Virus record (IMG/VR): IMGVR_UViG_3300035698_002304 | Location: 1 to 24,480 of that record | Length of the DNA: 24,480 bases | Direction: 5' to 3' (one strand) | Source of the DNA: a virus | Part shown: piece after piece, positions 1 through 7,484 of the stretch | Numbering within the stretch: position 1 is the stretch's first letter | Layout of the letters: every line of letters starts with the position of its first letter | Notes under the pieces: generated by a model | Databases searched by the model: none | What the model was told of the DNA's origin: nothing | The model's input: the letters and a program-made list of their open reading frames with translations, nothing else | Program-made: the position numbers and the translations under genes

Positions 1-2
1 AT

Positions 3-128
3 ATTAAATTCTACGCGTCATGCATTGCATCACAATCGTTCAAGTGTGCTAGTTTTTCATCTAAACGAAGTAATGGATTTGCAAAATGTCTCGATAATGA
101 GATAGAGATAATCAAACATGAAAACTAA
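3..128 (+). CDS. C-terminal end of an upstream gene (partial)
   Basis: This frame is open from the window edge to a TAA at 126-128 and has no in-frame start, so it would be the last 41 residues of a gene that begins outside the window. The peptide is rich in Ser and Cys and ends with an acidic stretch (DNEIEI) before KHEN. It overlaps the next ORF by 11 bases, in keeping with the tight packing of this operon. A second frame is also open from base 1 to a TAG at 103-105, ending NVSIMR, and cannot be excluded. I prefer the longer frame because its sequence looks more protein-like. No function can be assigned. Confidence 0.35.
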   Translation: MKFYASCIASQSFKCASFSSKRSNGFAKCLDNEIEIIKHEN

Positions 129-285
129 ACCATTACTTATGGATCTAACGCGGTTTGCTAATATGAACTTTGGCGGCAATCGTGACAAGGCTACGGCGTG
201 GCTTATAAGTGACGATAGAGCATTGGAGCGTCGCAAGGTATATGAAGCTGGCGGAAAACGGGCACACCTCGAGGGTAAAGTATGA
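118..285 (+). CDS. Small basic hypothetical protein, 55 aa
   Basis: This short ORF begins with ATG at 118 (MKTKPLLMDLTRF) and ends KRAHLEGKV, with its TGA at 283-285. The stop overlaps the ATG of the ERF gene as ATGA, which is the coupling used throughout this operon and the main support for it being real. The product is hydrophilic and rich in Arg, Lys, Asp and Ala, with no membrane segment and no Cys. I do not recognise the family. Its place directly before the annealing protein suggests an early-gene accessory role, which is inference from position only. The upstream Shine-Dalgarno is weak (GAGATA), so translation may be coupled to the previous gene. Confidence 0.55.
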   Translation: MKTKPLLMDLTRFANMNFGGNRDKATAWLISDDRALERRKVYEAGGKRAHLEGKV

Positions 286-884
286 ACAGCAAAAATATTT
301 ATCAGCGCATCAATGCAGTAATGAATGATTGTGACTACATACAGAAGAAAGCAGCGCAAATGGGAAAGGGAATTAAATATGACGAAGTTATGGCAATGCT
401 TCGCAAGCACCTGATAGCTCACGGCGTAGTTATGGTCATTCGGCAAACCGAGCTAACACTTATCAATGACATTGAAGGAACAAAGCAAAAACTATATCAA
501 GGGAAGTTTGAAATGGATCTAATCAATATGGATGAGCCGAATCAAATAGTAACGCACACGTCATACGCTCAAGGCATGGACGGCGGCGACAAAGGCGCGG
601 GCAAGGCTCATACGTATGCAGTTAAGCAAATGCTCGTTAAAGGATTTGGCGTCGAGACTGGCGACGACGAGGAAAGCCGTTCAGAAAAGATTGATAAATC
701 AAACACAATAGACGCCGAACAGCAAAAAATACTAGCTGCCTCAGTCGGTGGATGTGAAAAAACGTGGGCTGCAATCACTAAAGCCTACAACATTACAAGC
801 ATCGATCAAATACCTATATCCAAATGTGACGATATACTAAAGCGAATAACGACATTCAAGGCCAAACTAAATGAAAGTGTTTAA
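282..884 (+). CDS. erf: ERF-family single-strand DNA annealing protein
   Basis: This 200-residue protein resembles the ERF superfamily of phage single-strand annealing recombinases, which coat single-stranded DNA and pair complementary strands during circularisation and recombination-dependent replication. The N-terminal part (about residues 5-60) has the family pattern of a short helix, a Y-D-E-V-M segment and L-x-x-H-G-V. The core carries a G-D-K-G-A-G-K-A-x-T-Y-A block near residues 103-114, then LVKGFGVETGDDEE near 118-131, matching the ERF signature around T-G-D-D. The last 60 residues look like a separate small helical domain. The start overlaps the stop of the preceding 55-residue gene (ATGA), and the 3' end overlaps the exonuclease gene by 14 bases. 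The adjacent exonuclease and SSB support the call. Confidence 0.85.
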   Translation: MNSKNIYQRINAVMNDCDYIQKKAAQMGKGIKYDEVMAMLRKHLIAHGVVMVIRQTELTLINDIEGTKQKLYQGKFEMDLINMDEPNQIVTHTSYAQGMDGGDKGAGKAHTYAVKQMLVKGFGVETGDDEESRSEKIDKSNTIDAEQQKILAASVGGCEKTWAAITKAYNITSIDQIPISKCDDILKRITTFKAKLNESV

Positions 885-1476
885 CGACATAGAGCAAGGA
901 ACTGAAGAGTGGCACGAAATGCGCCTATCTGTAATGACTGCCAGCAAATTCAAAGATGTTATAGCGGGAGGTGCAGGCAAAACAAGAAAGGCATACATGA
1001 TAAAGCTAGCAGCCGAATCCTTAACGGGTATGCGTGAGGAATCATTCAAGAGCGAATATATGGAGTGGGGCACAGCCACCGAGCCGCAAGCAAGATCAAT
1101 GTATGAGCTTGATACAGCTCAAGATGTGAACGAAGTTGCATTCATTAAGCACGACACACTAATGGCTGGATGCTCTCCAGATGGAATTGTCGGCGAAAAA
1201 GGCCTTGTTGAATTCAAGTGTCCAAAGTCAACAACTCAAATAGAAACGGTTTTAAGCGGAAAGATGCCAACAGGGCACGACGCTCAAGTTCAAGGCCAGC
1301 TATGGATAGCAGAAAGAGAATGGTGTGATTTCGTTTCATTCGATCCACGCATAAACGGGAACTCTTCATATTTTTGCGTTAGACAATATCGAGACGAAGA
1401 GAAAATAAAGCAAATCGAGGAAGGCGTAAAAGCATTCCAATCTGAACTATTAAAAATGATCGAGGGTTTAAGGTGA
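871..1476 (+). CDS. YqaJ/lambda-exo-type recombination exonuclease
   Basis: This 201-residue protein fits the YqaJ viral recombinase family, PD-(D/E)XK nucleases related to lambda exonuclease that resect double-stranded ends to give the annealing protein a 3' single strand. Visible motifs, in order, are Q-G-T-x-E-W near residues 9-14, the A-S-K-F helix, WGTATEP (about 66-72), the catalytic core GCSPDGIVG followed by GLVEFKCPK (about 99-117, metal-binding D and the E-x-K pair), and AQVQGQLWI (about 137-145). All expected active-site residues are present, so it should be active. The length is typical. It overlaps ERF by 14 bases upstream and SSB by one base downstream, forming an exonuclease-annealase-SSB unit. 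Confidence 0.9.
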   Translation: MKVFNDIEQGTEEWHEMRLSVMTASKFKDVIAGGAGKTRKAYMIKLAAESLTGMREESFKSEYMEWGTATEPQARSMYELDTAQDVNEVAFIKHDTLMAGCSPDGIVGEKGLVEFKCPKSTTQIETVLSGKMPTGHDAQVQGQLWIAEREWCDFVSFDPRINGNSSYFCVRQYRDEEKIKQIEEGVKAFQSELLKMIEGLR

Positions 1477-1796
1477 TGAGTAAAGTTGGCGTAACACTAA
1501 AAACTGACGTAACGAAAATAGACAAGGCGAGGTTGTTCAACGGGGCAAAAGGCACGTACTTAGATGCTACCGTATTTATTGATCTTTCACAGCTCGATCA
1601 ATATGGCAACTCGGGAATGATCACGCAAAACGTAACCGGTGACGAGAGAAACCAAGGCGTAAAAGGCAACATTCTAGGAAACTGCAAAGTGTTCTGGTCT
1701 GACTCCCAGCAAGCGCCGCAACAACAAGGTCAGCCAGTGACCACAAATCAGGCGGCACCAGGCACCGACAATTTCGACGACGACATTCCCTTTTAA
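1476..1796 (+). CDS. ssb: Single-stranded DNA-binding protein
   Basis: The product (106 residues from ATG 1476) looks like a small phage SSB. The N-terminal 75 residues have alternating beta-type segments consistent with an OB fold, including KARLFNGAKGTYLDATVFID and a Y-G-N-x-G-M-I-T-Q-N block. A low-complexity linker rich in Gln, Pro and Thr follows. The last residues, NFDDDIPF, form the acidic tail with terminal Pro-Phe by which SSBs recruit partner proteins. I chose ATG 1476 because it overlaps the exonuclease stop (TGATG). An upstream GTG at 1473 would add one residue. It would protect the single strands made by the exonuclease and pass them to ERF. Confidence 0.88.
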   Translation: MSKVGVTLKTDVTKIDKARLFNGAKGTYLDATVFIDLSQLDQYGNSGMITQNVTGDERNQGVKGNILGNCKVFWSDSQQAPQQQGQPVTTNQAAPGTDNFDDDIPF

Positions 1797-1816
1797 TTAA
1801 CAGCTATAGGTGATTT

Positions 1817-2191
1817 ATGAACGATCCGACGAAGTGGGTAGCATCAGGTGAACTACTAAAGCAGGCGTTCGCACTAACTGAAATTGACGACGAGGAAGCA
1901 AGAAACCTTCTTATATTTGCGTCAAGCGAACAAGCTTGTATTATTCATGTCGATAACAAGCAAAACCAACGTCGTCGCATCGAAGCGCTTAGCAATGTGC
2001 TATGTCTGGGCATACCAGATGAGGGACTTACTACAAAATGGACGCGCGAGAAAGAGGGTTTAGGTGAGGTTGCTATCACTCGAAAGAGGGCGGGGAGGCC
2101 GTACAGCGATAGAAGGACTGACCGTGTAGATATGCACTCTTGCTCATTCTCAGAGCACCAGATCTCTATTGATTTTGGCGGGCTACAGTGA
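1817..2191 (+). CDS. Hypothetical early protein, 124 aa
   Basis: ATG 1817 is preceded by a TAGGTGA Shine-Dalgarno-like sequence 20 bases after the SSB gene. The TGA at 2189-2191 overlaps the GTG start of ninG (GTGA), so the gene is embedded in the operon. The protein is soluble. Its first half is acidic and helical (ALTEIDDEEARNLL), the middle is basic (NKQNQRRRIEAL), and there is an Arg-rich patch (RKRAGRPYSDRRTDRVD, about residues 89-105). No Cys cluster or membrane segment is visible. I do not recognise a family. The Arg-rich patch would allow nucleic-acid contact, but that is only a guess. Confidence 0.7.
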   Translation: MNDPTKWVASGELLKQAFALTEIDDEEARNLLIFASSEQACIIHVDNKQNQRRRIEALSNVLCLGIPDEGLTTKWTREKEGLGEVAITRKRAGRPYSDRRTDRVDMHSCSFSEHQISIDFGGLQ

Positions 2192-2763
2192 AACGTAAAT
2201 GCTTTGGCTGCAAAAAGTCTTTTCCTGTAGCTGAACTGCACTTTTCAGAAACAAGGGCATACTGTTCAGCCGAGTGCGGAACAAAGCTTGCTATGTGGAA
2301 GCTCGACAAAGTAAAGAGCGCTAAACAAAAAAATGATCGTGCAAAGAGTCGGGCGGATAAAGAGTCTATAAAGACACGAACAAAATGGTTTGAGGATCTG
2401 CAGGCAGAGGTTAATAAATACGTTAGGCTTAGAGATAACCACAAGCCATGTTGCACATGTGGTACAAATAATTATGTAAAATATGACGCGGGTCATTATA
2501 GATCAAGAGGTGCGGCACCTGAGCTGCGTTTTGAACTCACAAATATTCACCGACAATGCTCCGTTAATTGCAATCAGCATGGTTCTGGAATGCGCGCAGA
2601 ATATAAGGAATTTATCAGAGCTAAATATGGCGACGAACATCTTGAATGGTTAGATGGAAATACTCACAAAACTCTGAAAGAGCAATTTCCACATAGGGAT
2701 GATATTAAACAAGAGATAATGAGATTTCGACAACTTAACAGAGAAATGTCATGCAAAGACTAA
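2188..2763 (+). CDS. ninG: NinG/Rap-type recombination protein
   Basis: This 191-residue protein is a recognisable NinG (lambda Rap) homologue, a structure-specific nuclease that acts on branched recombination intermediates in phage crosses. The N-terminus has a zinc-ribbon-like set of cysteines (KCFGCKK near residues 4-10, then YCSAECGTKLA near 25-35), followed by a long Lys/Arg-rich helix. The family core follows: PCCTCG (about 87-92), DAGHYRSRGAAPELRFE (about 100-116), NIHRQCSVNCNQHGSG (about 118-133). The His, Asn and Cys residues of this HNH-like part are intact. The start is GTG 2188, overlapping the preceding stop. The gene sits just downstream of the ERF/exonuclease/SSB block, as expected for a lambdoid nin-type region. 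Confidence 0.92.
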   Translation: MKRKCFGCKKSFPVAELHFSETRAYCSAECGTKLAMWKLDKVKSAKQKNDRAKSRADKESIKTRTKWFEDLQAEVNKYVRLRDNHKPCCTCGTNNYVKYDAGHYRSRGAAPELRFELTNIHRQCSVNCNQHGSGMRAEYKEFIRAKYGDEHLEWLDGNTHKTLKEQFPHRDDIKQEIMRFRQLNREMSCKD

Positions 2764-2891
2764 AAGACGCTGTATATGAATGGATACGATGGAATCAGGA
2801 CATTATACAAATAGTCCTGCTTCTTGCTGCAGGTGCCGGTATAGGCCTGCTTTTCATGGGCCTGCACTACGGATATATATTAGGGAATTAG
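2751..2891 (+). CDS. Single-pass membrane miniprotein, 46 aa
   Basis: This ORF starts with ATG 2751 inside the last codons of ninG (13-base overlap) and ends one base before the next gene. The sequence begins MQRLKDAVYEWIRWNQD, an amphipathic basic segment, followed by one strongly hydrophobic stretch at about residues 18-37 (IIQIVLLLAAGAGIGLLFMG) and a short polar tail. Charge distribution suggests the N-terminus stays in the cytoplasm. It exactly fills the space between two genes with overlapping junctions, which argues that it is real. It is short for a holin, and it lies among recombination genes rather than beside an endolysin, so I do not call it one. Confidence 0.6.
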   Translation: MQRLKDAVYEWIRWNQDIIQIVLLLAAGAGIGLLFMGLHYGYILGN

Positions 2892-2892
2892 C

Positions 2893-3324
2893 ATGGCTAA
2901 ATCATTTGAAATGCGCGTGAGAGATACCGTAGGATTCGGCCAGTTTATGAATAAGGCGCTTGATCAATTCGAGTCCTGTGGTGATGTTTATTTGACGTGT
3001 TCGGATCAAAAACCGGATGGCGTGTATTCAAAGAAGCAGCGAGGTTCATTGCACGTTTGGCTGCAAATGTTTGCTGATCTTCTTAATGATTCCGGCTATG
3101 TATACGCAACAAGAATAAAATTTAATGGCGACACAATTAAGCTTTCATGGACTATGAAGAACGTAAAGTATGACATTTATAAGCCCTCACTCGTCGCGCT
3201 AACAGGAAAACGATCAACCGAAGATCAAAGCAGCATCGATCCGTCGGTGGTGGCTGTTGAGCTCACTAGGTATTTTGGAGAAAAGCACGGCATTCCTTTG
3301 CCTGACTGGCCCTCTAATCGCTAG
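2893..3324 (+). CDS. Conserved phage protein in the NinB position
   Basis: This 143-residue protein has the layout of a conserved early phage family often found next to nin-type recombination genes: a polar N-terminus, K-K-Q-R-G-S-L-H-V-W-L-Q (about 48-59), an F-A-D-L-L-N-D-S-G segment, W-T-M-K-N-V-K-Y-D-I-Y-K-P (about 86-98), then ALTGKRSTEDQ (about 102-112), and GEKHGIPLPDWPS near the end. The K-x-Q-R...W arrangement is reminiscent of NinB (Orf), which helps load recombinases on SSB-coated DNA, but I cannot show homology by eye. The start lies two bases after the 46-residue gene. It is the last gene of the rightward operon, and its TAG stop shares a CTAG palindrome with the stop of the opposing tailspike gene. 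Confidence 0.65.
   Translation: MAKSFEMRVRDTVGFGQFMNKALDQFESCGDVYLTCSDQKPDGVYSKKQRGSLHVWLQMFADLLNDSGYVYATRIKFNGDTIKLSWTMKNVKYDIYKPSLVALTGKRSTEDQSSIDPSVVAVELTRYFGEKHGIPLPDWPSNR
3321..3324. other. Shared convergent stop codons (CTAG)
   Basis: The palindrome CTAG provides TAG on the plus strand for the last early gene (3322-3324) and TAG on the minus strand for the tailspike (3323-3321). The two operons therefore meet with no intergenic space, and neither has room for its own terminator before the other gene begins. Confidence 0.95.
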
Positions 3325-5639
3325 ATCGACAGGCCAAAAACCACGTCAGCAGTAATATCTACTGTGGATGATATTTCTAGCGTACTGCCGGCAGTGCCAG
3401 TATTATCAGTGCCCCACGTAATAACTAGATCACCTTCGAGTATAAGTGGGTCGGCATCGGCAGTATATGTCGCCGTAGGCGTTGACAGTCTTGTTGAGCC
3501 GGTGTGAACTTCAACGATCTCGATAGCACTACACGCTGTTGCACTTGACCACCTAACAGTGTATGTCACTGTATCAGTGAAAGTTGACTGCATGCGCGTA
3601 TGGCGGAACGACATAGTTTGATACTGATAATTGTTACCGTCGGCTAGATCGTGTCTTATTCTTATTGTTGTGTCACCTATGCCGTTGGACTTTGGTGCAA
3701 GCGTCCTTACTTTATAGTTATACATACCATTATAAAATGATCCACGATTAAAATATTTACCAACTTCACCATCGTGACCCATCCACTGCAGAGTTGAGTT
3801 AGCTACTAAGACAGGAGCAAGCCTTGTCCATACTGTAGTATCAGCTGAGTAAAGACCCACGGCAGGTAGTATTTTGTCCGTCTGAAAATTAATAACGTAG
3901 GCGTTTATGTAATTCCGGCTAAGTGTGCCCGCCACATCCGTTCCGACAAAAATTGCATCGCCAGTTATTGTTGAGTCGACAAGATTTATATTTTCATATG
4001 ATGCGAACGAATCGCTATTATCAACCTCGAGCTGACCGAAGTTCACATAGGTAACCCCAGTTATCCTCCAGTTTTTATATGATCTTGATATTTTTCTATC
4101 TGTAGCAAGAAAGGCACCCGTGCATACGACTGCAGTACACCCGTTTACACCATTAACGCTAACGTTGGTTATTGAGCTGCCTGAATCGTTAGGCGCTGTG
4201 CTAGCCTGAAACTGAGGCTGATTAACGAAGCCCGCAGATACATCAACATTATCTAATTCAAGTAAAACATTATCGCACTCACCAGAACCGTATTGGTTAT
4301 CAACTGGCGAAACAAGATCGCAATCAGAAAATATACCGGTAATATTTCTAACGCTGTATTGCTGGCACTGAGTTTTAACTATGCGCTTACAGCTTTTTAG
4401 CGTGTCGTTTTCTTGATGGACGTTATCAATAATTACGCTTGTTTTTAGTGCTGAACCTACCGCCTGAGAAATAGGGCCAAACACTTTAATCCCATCACTA
4501 TCAGTTATGGTTGTGCCGCCCTGCTCTGTAATATTTTTGAGCGTAGTGTTCAGTACTGAGATATTTAGAAATCCTTGGTCGTTGCTAGTAGCCCGGCCAA
4601 CAAAAACACCCGACGTATTAGACCTCCCCGCTATTGAATCAACATTCTCAACATGGGTGTTTGTCATTGAAAGGTTTTTACCAAGACCGAAGATGTAAAC
4701 CCCAACAACTGCGAGTGATCCGGTTCCGGCGCCGTAGATATTCTTTGATGTAATGTTTTCGGTAATAATGTTAGCTTCTGCTGTCAGCCCCTCGATAGCA
4801 AGCGGTCGATGAACCTGGCTTTGGCCGTCGATGTTTAGGTTTTTGACATTGGCGCCATTGTTAACCTTTATAGTTATAGCTGGGGCTGCGTCCTCTGCAT
4901 AGCCTATCGATATTAGACTGTCGTTCATGTCTAAATCTAGGTAATCAACGGTATTGCTTATTCGCGCCGTCATTGTAAACGTCAAGCCACCGGCTGAACG
5001 AACGGGCATTCCTGATTGCTGGGAGTAATCAATAGCATCAGAAAATGCAACCTCATCCAGCCCGAAATCTTCAACGTAGATATCAGAGAGAGCCGTGAAA
5101 TCGGAAAGACTTGTCACGGGCGTATTCGTACATTTCGATAATGTTTTCCCAGCTCTGTAATAATTTCCTGATATATGCGCAACAATACCACCTGGGGTTG
5201 TCCCTGAGATCATGTCAGCTATATTTGCGTAATACTGAGCATCAAGATAAGACTGAGCATCAATAGTGGTTCCGTTGCTAACATACGACACATCAGCAGC
5301 AGAAACAGTAGGGGCGCTAGTTATAGAATCCACAATCCAGAGCGCATTGGCGGTAGTGTTAGCGTCGGCATCGGCAGAATTTACGTACAGTGCGATCTTG
5401 TAATTCGCGTTAAAGTACGGAATAAATACGCTATCCTCATCCGCATCATTAGATATAGGCTCGCCGCGCGCATTAAGTTTGCACTTGGCTAGTGTAGATG
5501 TAGGCGTTGAATCTGTACCCATGCTCAATGGCGTGGTCGTGCCAGATACGTAGCCTTTGAGGTAGTATCCGCCAGCCGCCGAACCGCCAGCATTTTTTGC
5601 CAGCTGTGGTACTATTCCTGAAATTGGATTGTAAGCCAT
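3321..5639 (-). CDS. Tailspike/tail fibre, receptor-binding protein
   Basis: This 772-residue protein is the last gene of the late operon, the position of the tailspike in P22-like phages. Residues 1 to about 110 form a virion-attachment domain of a type common in podovirus tail proteins: NPISGIVPQ, then GGYYLKGYVSGTTTP, ANYKIALYVN and TANALWIVDS. From about residue 215 to 580 the sequence is Asn/Val/Ile-rich with repeated short beta strands (NVKNLNIDGQ, NISVLNTTLKNI, ITNVSVNGVNG), typical of a right-handed beta-helix such as those of polysaccharide-binding or -degrading spikes. The C-terminus (about 660-772) is Thr-rich beta structure, probably for trimerisation. It should recognise, and may cleave, a surface glycan. 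No catalytic residues can be picked by eye, and no S74 chaperone motif is seen at its end. Confidence 0.82.
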   Translation of the reverse strand: MAYNPISGIVPQLAKNAGGSAAGGYYLKGYVSGTTTPLSMGTDSTPTSTLAKCKLNARGEPISNDADEDSVFIPYFNANYKIALYVNSADADANTTANALWIVDSITSAPTVSAADVSYVSNGTTIDAQSYLDAQYYANIADMISGTTPGGIVAHISGNYYRAGKTLSKCTNTPVTSLSDFTALSDIYVEDFGLDEVAFSDAIDYSQQSGMPVRSAGGLTFTMTARISNTVDYLDLDMNDSLISIGYAEDAAPAITIKVNNGANVKNLNIDGQSQVHRPLAIEGLTAEANIITENITSKNIYGAGTGSLAVVGVYIFGLGKNLSMTNTHVENVDSIAGRSNTSGVFVGRATSNDQGFLNISVLNTTLKNITEQGGTTITDSDGIKVFGPISQAVGSALKTSVIIDNVHQENDTLKSCKRIVKTQCQQYSVRNITGIFSDCDLVSPVDNQYGSGECDNVLLELDNVDVSAGFVNQPQFQASTAPNDSGSSITNVSVNGVNGCTAVVCTGAFLATDRKISRSYKNWRITGVTYVNFGQLEVDNSDSFASYENINLVDSTITGDAIFVGTDVAGTLSRNYINAYVINFQTDKILPAVGLYSADTTVWTRLAPVLVANSTLQWMGHDGEVGKYFNRGSFYNGMYNYKVRTLAPKSNGIGDTTIRIRHDLADGNNYQYQTMSFRHTRMQSTFTDTVTYTVRWSSATACSAIEIVEVHTGSTRLSTPTATYTADADPLILEGDLVITWGTDNTGTAGSTLEISSTVDITADVVFGLSI

Positions 5640-5679
5640 TTGTCAAACCCTTTTTGCTTCAATTTTATAATGCAATATT

Positions 5680-5700
5680 AACACTAATGAGTGTTTTTAT
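5680..5700 (+). terminator. Hairpin with T tract, plus-strand orientation
   Basis: AACACT (5680-5685) and AGTGTT (5690-5695) form a perfect 6-bp stem with an AATG loop, followed on the plus strand by TTTAT and then a pyrimidine-rich stretch. In this orientation it would stop plus-strand transcripts that run from the early operon antisense through the tailspike gene. On the minus strand it is followed by AATATTG and lacks a T tract. The stem is short and A/T rich, so it may be weak. Confidence 0.4.
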
Positions 5701-7484
5701 TTCTTTGATCCGGAAAGCAGGCTTTCAAGAGATTTAATTAGGTTCTCTTCGTTTATGCCTCTAACGATATTTTTACCGGCAATAGCAGATTCAACCGCTA
5801 AGCTTGTTATGCCGCCACTTGCTGCCGACCTAATAGCAGACTCAGAAACCTTTTCAGTGGCGCGCTCAATTTGACCGGCAAATGATGTAGGAGACGACGA
5901 CCCGAATAGTTTTTCCATCTCGTCCATCCATACGGTCTGCCTCAATATATCATCGTCAAACTTTGCGCCATACTTTTTAGCCATTTCCTGAATCCCGTTG
6001 ATGGACTCAATCACGGGAATACGATTTTTATTATGGCTCATTATTGTTCTTAGCTGGCCAGCTAACATTTTACCAGCGCCCAACGATTCTAAATCAAGTC
6101 TTTTACTGGCTAGACCTTTAAAGTCGTTTAGTGCTTTAACAGTATCGGAAAACTTTTTATTTGCTTCTGCATATGGCTTTGAAGCTGCGACAAGAGTGTC
6201 GTTAATATCCTTGCGAAGTGATTTAAGTACCGCGTCACCCTTTTTTAGAATAGGGCTTACCGTACTTAGCTTGCCTTGCTCAACAGATCCATCAATAACT
6301 TTTTTCAACCTGTGCGCTGACAAGCCGCCAATATTAGGGTTTTGTGCCCTAACTAAAAAATCATCAAGAGCGCTTTGCGTTCCTGTTGATCTTGCGAACT
6401 CTGAATTAGAGTAATTTCCTTTTGGCTTTCCGTTCTTAGTTGTAAACGTTACCCCTAGATCCTCCAACTGAGCTATATAGTTATTATAAGCCTGCGTAAG
6501 ATCAACCTTCTTATTGCCAAGTTTTTCTGCTGCACGCCCGACTGCTTTACCAGCGTCCTTATTTATACTTTCAAGAGTCTTGACCTGCCGAAACAGTACG
6601 TCCCCAGCGGCATCACCTGGGCGGTTAGCTAGCGCGCCAAGCTTACCTTCGGCCGTCTGCCGCTTGTTATCTTTCAGAGTCTTGAGTGATCGACGCATAC
6701 TAATAATATCAGCTTTTGTCGAGGTTCTAACTAAGTCAACTAAGCCCTCGTCCACACCTTGCGCGATCGCTTTTTTAGCGGCTGAACTGCTTACATTTAT
6801 CGAAGATGACGCTGGCGACTGACCAGCAAAACCTTTTATCTGGGTGTCATCCGCATTCTTTGCAATCAGCTCGGATACCTTGGCCCTTGTCGGCGTTGCA
6901 GCCCTAAAGGTCATATTTATCGGTGGTTTGGTTGCCATTGCAAGCGCCTGTAACTCCGCAAGCGGCGGAATAGCAGCCAGTGGAGCAAGCGTTTCACCAA
7001 CCGATTTGGTAAAATCTTTACCCGCCTCAGATTCCGGCGTGTTTGTTAGCTGGCCTGATCGTTTCATTGCTAGAGCTTCGATTCTGTTGGCCGCTTCATT
7101 TGTCCCAAAGTCTCCGCCAATCATTTCTCTGCCAATACCTTCGATCGTTCCGGCAGCCTGACCCAAGAGGCCAGTCGTGGCACCCGTTCCAACCGCAAGC
7201 GCCGTCTCACCTATTCCTGATAGCGTCTCGCCAAATGTTCTTGCTGGCTTCTCTGTTTTAGCTGGCAGCAACTCACCTGGCGCCATGTCCAAAGCTTCAA
7301 GAGCCGAAGGTGTTCTTTCTACTCTCTCTGAACCAGTTATGCTTTCGGCTTGAGCTGGAGCGCCTTGCTGTTGCTGAGCAAAAAAATCAGCACCCATCTT
7401 CTGTGCCTGCTCGGGCGTAGTTTCTTCGGGAACCTCGAATCTAGCAACTCTTCCATCTGGCATTTGGTAGCGTGCAACTGGCAT
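5697..7484 (-). CDS. Putative ejection/internal virion protein, 595 aa
   Basis: The N-terminus (MPDGRVARFEVPEETTPEQAQ pattern, residues 8-28) matches a short module common at the start of phage structural and ejection proteins. A Glu/Pro-rich linker follows, then a Gly/Ala-rich hydrophobic stretch (about 88-125). The rest is a long, mostly helical, Lys/Ala-rich body (about 190-555). Another Ala/Gly-rich hydrophobic segment (SAASGGITSLAVESAIAG, about 555-572) lies near the C-terminus. Large helical proteins with membrane-active ends, encoded just before the tailspike, occupy the slot of P22 gp16, which enters the host with DNA and helps it cross the inner membrane. Function is inferred from position and composition. 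Its ATG overlaps the previous stop (TAATG at 7482-7486). Confidence 0.65.
   Translation of the reverse strand: MPVARYQMPDGRVARFEVPEETTPEQAQKMGADFFAQQQQGAPAQAESITGSERVERTPSALEALDMAPGELLPAKTEKPARTFGETLSGIGETALAVGTGATTGLLGQAAGTIEGIGREMIGGDFGTNEAANRIEALAMKRSGQLTNTPESEAGKDFTKSVGETLAPLAAIPPLAELQALAMATKPPINMTFRAATPTRAKVSELIAKNADDTQIKGFAGQSPASSSINVSSSAAKKAIAQGVDEGLVDLVRTSTKADIISMRRSLKTLKDNKRQTAEGKLGALANRPGDAAGDVLFRQVKTLESINKDAGKAVGRAAEKLGNKKVDLTQAYNNYIAQLEDLGVTFTTKNGKPKGNYSNSEFARSTGTQSALDDFLVRAQNPNIGGLSAHRLKKVIDGSVEQGKLSTVSPILKKGDAVLKSLRKDINDTLVAASKPYAEANKKFSDTVKALNDFKGLASKRLDLESLGAGKMLAGQLRTIMSHNKNRIPVIESINGIQEMAKKYGAKFDDDILRQTVWMDEMEKLFGSSSPTSFAGQIERATEKVSESAIRSAASGGITSLAVESAIAGKNIVRGINEENLIKSLESLLSGSKK

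Noticed and set aside
57-446. 129-codon minus-strand ORF over the start of the ERF gene
   Set aside because: The opposite strand carries a recognisable ERF gene and a coupled small ORF. The translation has no domain features.
2751-2891. Calling the 46-aa membrane miniprotein a holin
   Set aside because: It has a single short segment, no endolysin nearby, and lies in the early recombination operon.
5640-5680. Possible minus-strand promoter before the tailspike (TATAAA-like box)
   Set aside because: The box is fair, but no acceptable -35 sequence lies at 16-18 bases. A/T-rich intergenic DNA makes chance matches likely.
5998-6414. 138-codon plus-strand ORF (and shorter ones at 6514-6822 and 6844-7161) opposite the 595-aa gene
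   Set aside because: Several short plus-strand frames with Ser/Leu-rich translations are antisense shadows of one long, well-supported minus-strand gene.
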